DNA from: Butyrivibrio sp.
Lineage (GTDB): Bacteria > Bacillota > Clostridia > Lachnospirales > Lachnospiraceae
Assembly: GCA_015056495.1 (NCBI GenBank)
Contig: SVGC01000009.1
Span: 1 to 64,000, forward strand
Direction: 5' to 3'
DNA: 64,000 nucleotides
The position numbers were made by a program, and so were the translations under genes. Positions 1 through 6,070 of this stretch are shown piece after piece. The notes under the pieces were generated by a model. That model was not told the DNA's origin, did no database searches, and worked only from the letters and a program-made list of their open reading frames with translations. How positions within the stretch are numbered: the first letter of the stretch is position 1; the number at the start of each line of letters is the position of its first letter.

Positions 1-49
1 AAAACGCCATTCTGTAAGAGTAACTTCCTCTTTTCAGAACGACGTTTTT
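1..49 (-). terminator. Rho-independent terminator after the GT4 gene
   Basis: Two complementary arms (1-20 and 28-49) form a long stem with a few G-U pairs when read on the minus strand. The stem is flanked by A and T runs, so it may work in both directions. It lies about 80 bases past the stop of the leftmost gene and probably ends the minus-strand transcript. Confidence 0.65.
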
Positions 50-126
50 GAAGTGGAATTTAACTTTTCACTTCAGCCTTCAAGCTTACGCATATATACT
101 TGACTCTGGCAGGTGTTTTTATTGGA

Positions 127-1218
127 TCACTCGGAAATTTTTTCTATATATGCAGCCACTATTTTTTTCCTGTCAAATTCCTTTTCCATTTTGGCTCTAC
201 CATTTCGTCCCATGTTTTTTCGCATATCTATCGAAGTCTCAACAAAAAAACTCATAGCATCATAGAGTGCTTCTTTATTTTTTGCTTCAAATAAAAGACC
301 GGACTCACCATCATCAACAGTCTCTTTACATCCACTCACATTAGAAGCCAGAACAGGTCTACCCGTTGCTGCAGCCTCCATAAGGACATTGGACATTCCC
401 TCATGATATGACGGGAGAACGATGGCATCTGCTTCTCTGATGTATGGATGCACGTCCTTTTGAAAAGGAATAACTTTTAAATACTTTTCTTTTTGTGCTT
501 GATTTAGCTTATCCTCATAATCCTCATCACTATAGCCAATAACGCTTACAGACACCTTATCTCCATACTTTTCACGGAGCTTCTTTGCAGCATAGAGGTA
601 CTCATCTATACCTTTTTCATGCATTATGCGACCAATATATAGAAATCGTGTAATATCATCTTTATGCCCCGGATATTCTTCAAATCTATGTTTTTCAAGA
701 TTGACACCTGATCCGTTAACGAGCTTGGAATCTTTTCCATTTATATGAAGTTCCTCGAAGAGCCTTTTGTTCTCAGCATTTTGGAAAAAGACACATTTAC
801 AACCTTTAAGTCCAAACTTATACATGGTCACGATCATTTTCTTTTTCAGGCCAGTCCATTCAAAAGAACTACCAAGTCCTGTAACTGTTGAGATATAAGG
901 TACCTTTTCTTTTCTACAAGCGTAACCACCATAAACATTAGGTTTGATAGTATATGTAAGGACAATATCAGGCTGTTCCTCTCGAAGAAGCCTGCGATAA
1001 AACTTATAAAGCTTAATATCATGAGCAGGGTTTGTACCTCTTCTGTCCATTTCTGTATGTATTATCTTGCAACCTTCTTTTTTCAGTTCCTCCGCATGTT
1101 CAGTGTCCGGAATGCTTACCAACACTTCGTGACCATCCTGCAAAAGTCTTAGAACCAGCTCATTTCTAAATATGTATAGTCCACTGGAATTGTTAGCCAA
1201 TATAAGAATCTTAGACAT
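127..1218 (-). CDS. GT4 family glycosyltransferase
   Basis: A 363-residue cytoplasmic glycosyltransferase with a GT-B fold. The N-terminal half starts with a Rossmann strand (KILILANNSSGLYIFR) and carries TYTIKPNVYGGYACRK, typical of CapM/galacturonosyltransferase-like GT4 enzymes acting on lipid-linked sugars. The C-terminal half has FLYIGRIMHEKGIDEYL and the nucleotide-sugar site EGMSNVLMEAAATGRPVLAS (about residues 275-295) with the family's Glu residues. The start has a GAGGAAG ribosome site. It follows the priming sugar transferase by 30 bases, so it probably adds the second sugar to that enzyme's product. The sugar donor cannot be read from sequence. Confidence 0.9.
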   Translation of the reverse strand: MSKILILANNSSGLYIFRNELVLRLLQDGHEVLVSIPDTEHAEELKKEGCKIIHTEMDRRGTNPAHDIKLYKFYRRLLREEQPDIVLTYTIKPNVYGGYACRKEKVPYISTVTGLGSSFEWTGLKKKMIVTMYKFGLKGCKCVFFQNAENKRLFEELHINGKDSKLVNGSGVNLEKHRFEEYPGHKDDITRFLYIGRIMHEKGIDEYLYAAKKLREKYGDKVSVSVIGYSDEDYEDKLNQAQKEKYLKVIPFQKDVHPYIREADAIVLPSYHEGMSNVLMEAAATGRPVLASNVSGCKETVDDGESGLLFEAKNKEALYDAMSFFVETSIDMRKNMGRNGRAKMEKEFDRKKIVAAYIEKISE

Positions 1219-1248
1219 TGTTGTCTTCCTCAGTTCATATCTATTTGA

Positions 1249-1878
1249 TCAGTTATCTTCCTTAGTACCTGTAAAAGCTTCCATCGTCGCAGATGTAGCG
1301 CTGGAGATACCTTCATGGTTTAAAACAACCTTGATAGTATGGAAAATAATCTTCAGATCAAGAAGGAACGAGCAATTCTCTACATAATAAACATCTTTTT
1401 CAAACTTCTCTTCCCACGTAATACTGTTTCTGCCATAAGCCTGAGCATATCCTGTAATACCGGGTCTTACATCATGGCGATGGCTCTGGCGCTCATTGTA
1501 AAGTGGCAGATATGATACAAGCAATGGTCTTGGGCCTATCAAAGACATATCTCCCTTAAAAACATTGAGCATCTCCGGAAGTTCGTCAAGAGACGTACTA
1601 CGAAGCTTTTTACCAAATGACGTGAGTCTTACTTCATCTGGAAGCAGTTCTCCATTCTCATCTCGTTCGTCTGTCATAGAACGATATTTGTACATTTTAA
1701 AGACCTTACCCTTGTATCCTGGTCTATCCTGCTTGAACAATACAGGAGATCCCAATTTCGTTCTGACTACGAAATATAGAATCAGATATAGCCAACTAAA
1801 AAAAATCAAAAATATCCCTGAAACAATGATATCTATTATTCTCTTCACTACTCGTTCATAAAAAATATGTTTCTTCAT
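1249..1878 (-). CDS. PglC/EpsL-type undecaprenyl-phosphate sugar phosphotransferase
   Basis: A 209-residue short-form phosphoglycosyl transferase that starts glycan assembly by moving a sugar 1-phosphate from a UDP-sugar to undecaprenyl phosphate at the inner membrane face. One N-terminal re-entrant membrane helix (residues about 12-36) precedes the conserved KMYKYRSM, the catalytic Asp-Glu in STSLDELPE, SLIGPRPLL and RPGITGYAQ. It lacks the extra helices of WbaP, so it is the PglC class, whose usual substrates are UDP-diNAcBac or UDP-GlcNAc-derived 4-amino sugars. This fits the PglF-type dehydratase at 4.1-6.1 kb. A second, long-form priming enzyme lies at 52.4 kb. Confidence 0.92.
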   Translation of the reverse strand: MKKHIFYERVVKRIIDIIVSGIFLIFFSWLYLILYFVVRTKLGSPVLFKQDRPGYKGKVFKMYKYRSMTDERDENGELLPDEVRLTSFGKKLRSTSLDELPEMLNVFKGDMSLIGPRPLLVSYLPLYNERQSHRHDVRPGITGYAQAYGRNSITWEEKFEKDVYYVENCSFLLDLKIIFHTIKVVLNHEGISSATSATMEAFTGTKEDN

Positions 1879-1957
1879 AAGTACACCATCTTATCTCTAC
1901 ATATAATCGTGAATGCAAATATAAGTATGTCGCATTCAACAAATATATCTAACATAT

Positions 1958-1986
1958 TTGACATTAGAAAAAAATAAAAGTAATAT
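1958..1986 (+). promoter_or_regulatory. Sigma-A promoter for antisense antitoxin RNA
   Basis: A perfect -35 box TTGACA (1958-1963), 17 bases, then -10 TAATAT (1981-1986). It points rightward toward the convergent toxin gene and no protein-coding start follows, so it should drive a short RNA starting near 1993. Confidence 0.8.
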
Positions 1987-1992
1987 TGAAAT

Positions 1993-2080
1993 ATAAAAGT
2001 GCTACCGATAGACGGTTAGCCTATTATTGATTGGTTCAAAAATGACCGCTCAGCTTGCAGGCAATTGGCGGTCATTTTTG
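1993..2080 (+). ncRNA. Putative antisense antitoxin RNA of type I toxin-antitoxin locus
   Basis: An inferred RNA of about 88 nt from the strong plus-strand promoter to a hairpin with a T tract. No plausible reading frame lies in it. Its last ~40 nt, including the terminator hairpin, are the exact antisense of the end of the minus-strand toxin frame. This convergent layout with a shared terminator matches known type I modules such as txpA/RatA and par. The ends are inferred, not measured. Confidence 0.65.
2038..2079. terminator. Bidirectional terminator shared by toxin mRNA and antitoxin RNA
   Basis: A perfect 12-bp inverted repeat, AAAAATGACCGC (2038-2049) and GCGGTCATTTTT (2068-2079), with an 18-base loop. 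A and T runs at both ends let it stop transcription in both directions. The toxin stop codon lies inside the right arm, so the two RNAs overlap there. Confidence 0.85.
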
Positions 2081-2161
2081 TGCATTTATAAGAGCAATCA
2101 ATAAAGTAACAACTAATGTCAGTATCATTAAAAAGACTGATATCATCTCAAAATCACTCAT
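2072..2161 (-). CDS. Holin-like type I toxin peptide (29 aa)
   Basis: A 29-residue peptide that begins MSDFEMISVFLMI and ends LLIALINAQK. A short polar N-terminus, one hydrophobic membrane helix and a charged tail match the putative holin-like toxin (Hol-Tox) family, whose members start MSxFE and probably act at the cytoplasmic membrane. The ribosome site GGGAGGAGGG lies about 7 bases before the ATG, much stronger than for neighbouring genes. Its own promoter is at 2249-2277, and a structured leader carries an upstream AAAGGAGGTAAAAAA that may be a decoy site. A convergent antisense RNA covers the 3' end. Toxicity and regulation are inferred from layout and family resemblance. Confidence 0.85.
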   Translation of the reverse strand: MSDFEMISVFLMILTLVVTLLIALINAQK

Positions 2162-2248
2162 ACACAAACCCTCCTCCCGATTGGATTTTTTACCTCCTTT
2201 CGCACGAGTTGGGCTAACCGCCTACCGAAAATGGTAGCACCACCTTAC

Positions 2249-2277
2249 ATCATATCACTTTCTGTTCGAACATACAA
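2249..2277 (-). promoter_or_regulatory. Toxin promoter
   Basis: Read on the minus strand: -35 TTGTAT (2272-2277), 17-base spacer, -10 TATGAT (2249-2254). Transcription should start near 2242, giving a toxin leader of about 80 nt that contains the inverted-repeat arm and two potential small hairpins. Confidence 0.75.
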
Positions 2278-2280
2278 TCG
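2267..2280. promoter_or_regulatory. Possible LexA (SOS) box on the toxin promoter
   Basis: CGAACATACAATCG agrees with the Firmicute LexA consensus CGAACRNRYGTTYG at all specified positions but two. It overlaps the -35 box of the toxin promoter, where a repressor would block it. A chance match is possible. Confidence 0.4.
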
Positions 2281-2284
2281 ATTT

Positions 2285-3952
2285 TTATAAAAACATTTTT
2301 CTGAATGCATCTCCATTATTGAACCACACAGCCTTCATTCCAAGCATAAGTGGGGCCTTATGATCTTTATTCTCATTATCTCCAACATACATAAGCTTGT
2401 GCATAGGAATACCAAGACGCTTCTGCATAATCTCAAAGGCAATTGAATTAGGCTTTCTAAAACGTTCCGGATGTCCGCATCTGCCGGCAAGTTCATCTGT
2501 GACTATGATTTCATCGAAATAATGCTCTATTCCCAGAGCTTTGATCTTGGACCATTGCCCTTCAGGACGTCCATCAGTAATAAGTCCCAGCTTGATATCC
2601 ATCTTGGATAATTTATCTAACAAGACCTTAGCATCACCATATAAATCGATATCAGGTTCCTGATTTCTGTAGATTGCTATTATCTTCTGCTTTATAGCAT
2701 CATCAGCAACTCCATATTTTTCAAGCAGGACATCGATAGCCTTCTGACCATTAGAAAAAGCCTCCCAAAGAACATTCTCTATTTCTTTAGGATCAGCACT
2801 TATAAGACCTGACTCTGCAATTTTCTTGTATCCACTTCTCACATACTGTTTTTCAGAATACAGTGTATCATCCAGATCAAGTATCAGCCCTTCAAGACCG
2901 GATAACATATCGCCATCAATCAGCTCAAGCAATGACTTTATTTCAGTAGCCTTGTTATCCACACATATGCTCTGATCAAAACGAGTATACACGCTTACAG
3001 CATCCATATGCTTTTCTGCTTCGACATCATATGGCAGAGCTGGAGTTCTATCCGGATTCTTTTTTAACTGAATAAGCATATTCATAAGAGCGAGAGGCGA
3101 GTCAGCTCCTGCCTTTATAGACAATGGCGCTCCACCACCGTACCTTGGATTGATCTCGATAAAGTAATCTTTATCCTCAGTATCTCCTACCTTACGACCT
3201 CTGATAAGCTGGACTGTGATCTCACCTACTGCTTTAAACTCTTTTAACAGCTGCTTACTCTCAGCTATCATAGTCTCATCCATAAACATCTGGGTCTTAA
3301 GCACTTCGCCGCTTCTAACAGCCAAACGCTTTCTAGGAGTTATAAATATAGGTTCATTATCAAATCCACAAAAGATGTCTATTGTATACTCTTCACCTTC
3401 AACAAAAGGCTGAATGATATAATCCGGGACCTTAGCTGCAAGGCCTCTTAACTGCTCTTCAGAATCAGCTCTAAAAGCATTGATGCTGGAACTGCCATCC
3501 AAAGGCTTAATAAAACATGGGTATCCATCACTGTAGTTATCCACATTGTCTGTTGGATTTGGAGTGTTTAATCCACATTTTACAAAGAAAGCTGCTGTAT
3601 TTCTCTTATCTCTGCAAGCACGGATAAACTCAGGATCACTTACGAGTACCTTTGTTCCTATCTTTTCAAATACACATTTATGCTCTGATAGGACCAGAAG
3701 ATCCGTATCAATGGTAGGTATCAAAACATCTATTTTTTCTCTCTCGCATATTTGAGCCAAAAGAGGAATATAGTTACTATCTGATATTCTGCATACAATT
3801 TCTGTTTTATCACAATAAGCCAGAGCAGGCGCTGAATCTGACATATCAGCTCCGTATATCTCTACTTGTTCATCTATCATATCTGCTGCCTGTCTGAAAG
3901 CCTGCATCAGCTCAACTCTACGACCAGCACTTGTAAAAAGAATCTTTATCAT
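2285..3952 (-). CDS. ATP-grasp ligase fused to a HAD hydrolase
   Basis: A 555-residue two-domain enzyme. Residues 1-325 are a CarB/PylC-like ATP-grasp ligase: N-terminal MIKILFTSAGRRVELMQAF, ATP-binding FIKPLDGSSSINAF, IIQPFVEGEEYTIDIF and metal-binding FIEINPRYGGGAPLS. Residues 355-555 are a HAD phosphatase: motif I LDLDDTLYSE, motif II LITDGR, motif III Lys in FRKPNS, motif IV MYVGDNENKD. The ATG at 3952 is chosen because GGAG lies 6 bases upstream; an upstream TTG lacks a site. It has its own promoter. It may join an amino acid or carboxylate to a sugar or lipid and dephosphorylate a linked intermediate, but substrates are unknown. Its place beside the priming transferase suggests a glycan role. 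Confidence 0.88.
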   Translation of the reverse strand: MIKILFTSAGRRVELMQAFRQAADMIDEQVEIYGADMSDSAPALAYCDKTEIVCRISDSNYIPLLAQICEREKIDVLIPTIDTDLLVLSEHKCVFEKIGTKVLVSDPEFIRACRDKRNTAAFFVKCGLNTPNPTDNVDNYSDGYPCFIKPLDGSSSINAFRADSEEQLRGLAAKVPDYIIQPFVEGEEYTIDIFCGFDNEPIFITPRKRLAVRSGEVLKTQMFMDETMIAESKQLLKEFKAVGEITVQLIRGRKVGDTEDKDYFIEINPRYGGGAPLSIKAGADSPLALMNMLIQLKKNPDRTPALPYDVEAEKHMDAVSVYTRFDQSICVDNKATEIKSLLELIDGDMLSGLEGLILDLDDTLYSEKQYVRSGYKKIAESGLISADPKEIENVLWEAFSNGQKAIDVLLEKYGVADDAIKQKIIAIYRNQEPDIDLYGDAKVLLDKLSKMDIKLGLITDGRPEGQWSKIKALGIEHYFDEIIVTDELAGRCGHPERFRKPNSIAFEIMQKRLGIPMHKLMYVGDNENKDHKAPLMLGMKAVWFNNGDAFRKMFL

Positions 3953-3989
3953 AAACAGCTCCAATTCATTTAATAAATCACTATCTTAT

Positions 3990-4018
3990 ACTATACAATA
4001 AAAAAGGCTTCGGTACAA
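3990..4018 (-). promoter_or_regulatory. Promoter of the ATP-grasp/HAD gene
   Basis: Minus strand: -35 TTGTAC (4013-4018), 17 bases, -10 TATAGT (3990-3995). The -35 box lies inside the hairpin of the preceding operon's terminator, so the upstream unit ends and this one starts within about 45 bases. Confidence 0.55.
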
Positions 4019-4034
4019 AACCGAAGCTCTTTTA
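4001..4034. terminator. Terminator between the PglF-like and ATP-grasp/HAD genes
   Basis: GCTTCGGT (4007-4014) pairs with ACCGAAGC (4020-4027) over a 5-base loop, flanked by A and T tracts on both sides. It lies about 75 bases past the PglF-like stop and should end the pseB-led operon. Confidence 0.8.
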
Positions 4035-4102
4035 TCTTGAATCATTTTCTTACGCATTCAGAAGCGTAGCGCCTCCTGCTAAATCTGAACAAAAGCTTTG
4101 CC

Positions 4103-6055
4103 TTACTCATCGCCCTCTTCATTAACAATCTTTGCTGCTTTTTCAAGCTCAAGCCTATACTCATCAGATTGAAGTTCTCGCTCTGTTGGATGATAAGTAG
4201 TAACCACGTCCTGAACCATCTTGGCAATATTTCTTGTCTCAGCTTTGGATGCTTTTTTCAGTTCTTCAAGCTGTTTAAAGAACAGCATCTCATCCATCTC
4301 AATAGGCTTACCTATGTGGATAAGTTTGTTATCTGTATCCTGAAGTCCTTCTTCATCCATAAGCATCTCTTCATAGAGTTTTTCTCCAGGACGAAGGCCT
4401 GTAAATTCAATCTTAATATCCTCTCCAACCTTATATCCTGAGAGTTTAATGAGGTTCTCAGCAAGGTCAAGGATCCTTACAGGTTCACCCATATCAAGGA
4501 CAAATATCTCACCGCCTTTTGCATAGGCACCTGCCTGAAGCACCAGTGATACAGCTTCTGAGATAGTCATGAAATATCTTATAATATTAGGGTCTGTAAC
4601 TGTAACTGGTCCGCCGGCGGCAATCTGTTTTTTGAAAAGTGGTATTACAGAACCATTGGAACCAAGTACATTACCAAATCTAACTGCAACAAATTCTGTA
4701 TCATAGTGTCTGTTGAAAGTCTGAACAATCATCTCACAGATACGTTTGCTGGCACCCATGATATTGGTTGGATTTACAGCCTTATCAGTTGAGATAAGCA
4801 CAAACTTCTGTGCACCATTCATGGCTGCTGCCATAGCTGTATTAAATGTACCAAATACATTGTTCTTGATAGCCTCATTTGGACTATCTTCCATCAGAGG
4901 TACATGTTTGTGTGCAGCTGCATGATATACAATATCAGGTCTATAGGTTTCAAATACTTTATTTATCCTGTTTGTGTTACGGACGGAACCGATAAGAACA
5001 GTAAGTGCCAGCTCTGGATGCTTAATCTTAAGCTCCTGTTGAATGTCATAAGCGTTATTCTCATAAATATCAAATATGATCAGTCTCTTTGGCTTATGAT
5101 TAGCAATCTGTCTGCAGAGCTCAGACCCAATGGACCCGCCACCACCTGTTACAATTACTGTCTTGCCCTGAACATATCCAGCAATTGAGTCGATATCTAC
5201 AGTAATAGGCTCTCTGCCAAGGAGATCCTCAACTTCAACATCACGAAGCTTACTGACATTGACTTCACCATTAACAAGCTGATATACACCCGGAAGTGAA
5301 CGAAGTTTACAGTTAGTCTCCTTACAGATCTCAAGGATTTCTTTCATCTGAGTCCTTGTGGCTGAAGGTATAGCGACGATTATCTCATCAATGTCATAGA
5401 GATCAGAACATTCGATGATTTTATCTCGTCCACCTACTACTCTGATTCCCTGGATATATCTGCCCCACTTATTTTTATCATCGTCAATGATACAGCCGAT
5501 GACCATTGTGGAATAGTTACTGATGGTAATCTCTTTGATAATAGTATTGGCAGCCTCTCCGGCACCGATGATCATTACTCTGGTGGCATTCTTCTTATTT
5601 TCGTTCTTATGTTTCTGACTACGGATAAATCTATAGGAGAAACGGCTGATAAACATAAAAGTAATAAGTAAGAATGTATATAAAAAGTAATAGCTCTGTG
5701 GAACCGGCTGTGTATGCTCATACTTGACCAGCTGCAGTGCAACACCATTTACTATACCTGATAAAACACAGGCTACAACAAGATTTTGAAGTTCATTCTC
5801 TCCAGCATATGCCCACAGGCTATCATAGAGCTTGAATAAATAAAACAGCCCTACAGTTATAAGGATCAATATAGGGAGAACCCAAGTAATAGGATCCAGA
5901 AAGTAATCCGGAACCTGACTGATCCTGAACTCAAACCTGAACAATAATGCCAGATAACTTGCTGCTATAATGCTGCAAATATCATATATGATCAGGAATA
6001 TCCTTCTATAAAGTTTCTGATAATTAAAAGGCTGTTTTTCCTTTTTATCCTTCAT
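4103..6055 (-). CDS. PglF/WbpM/CapD-type membrane nucleotide-sugar 4,6-dehydratase
   Basis: A 650-residue enzyme of the long dehydratase class that converts UDP-GlcNAc to the 4-keto-6-deoxy sugar, first step to bacillosamine-type or QuiNAc/FucNAc sugars. Four membrane helices fill residues 14-140, followed by a degenerate Rossmann domain (VMIIGAGEAANTII, about 159) and the active SDR domain (VTGGGGSIGSELCRQI, about 300). The active-site stretch is STDKAVNPTNIMGASK, with Met where classical SDRs have Tyr, as known for PglF/WbpM (SMK triad). It follows the Wzy-like gene by 15 bases and is last in its operon. The PglC-type transferase at 1.2 kb is a natural user of its product. Confidence 0.93.
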   Translation of the reverse strand: MKDKKEKQPFNYQKLYRRIFLIIYDICSIIAASYLALLFRFEFRISQVPDYFLDPITWVLPILILITVGLFYLFKLYDSLWAYAGENELQNLVVACVLSGIVNGVALQLVKYEHTQPVPQSYYFLYTFLLITFMFISRFSYRFIRSQKHKNENKKNATRVMIIGAGEAANTIIKEITISNYSTMVIGCIIDDDKNKWGRYIQGIRVVGGRDKIIECSDLYDIDEIIVAIPSATRTQMKEILEICKETNCKLRSLPGVYQLVNGEVNVSKLRDVEVEDLLGREPITVDIDSIAGYVQGKTVIVTGGGGSIGSELCRQIANHKPKRLIIFDIYENNAYDIQQELKIKHPELALTVLIGSVRNTNRINKVFETYRPDIVYHAAAHKHVPLMEDSPNEAIKNNVFGTFNTAMAAAMNGAQKFVLISTDKAVNPTNIMGASKRICEMIVQTFNRHYDTEFVAVRFGNVLGSNGSVIPLFKKQIAAGGPVTVTDPNIIRYFMTISEAVSLVLQAGAYAKGGEIFVLDMGEPVRILDLAENLIKLSGYKVGEDIKIEFTGLRPGEKLYEEMLMDEEGLQDTDNKLIHIGKPIEMDEMLFFKQLEELKKASKAETRNIAKMVQDVVTTYHPTERELQSDEYRLELEKAAKIVNEEGDE

Positions 6056-6070
6056 AATGCTTACGCTTCC

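Larger units (their letters stand above)
1999..2240. repeat. Imperfect inverted repeat bounding the toxin-antitoxin locus
   Basis: The left arm (1999-2021) has GTGCTACC followed by GACGGTTAGCC. The right arm (2212-2240), read on the minus strand, has GTGCTACC followed by GGCGGTTAGCC. Each arm sits just downstream of one of the two convergent promoters, so both RNAs would begin with closely related sequence. This could be a folding or processing element shared by both transcripts. Confidence 0.7.

Noticed and set aside
4042-4227. Small 61-residue minus-strand frame
   Set aside because: It overlaps the end of the PglF-like gene in another frame and has no motif.
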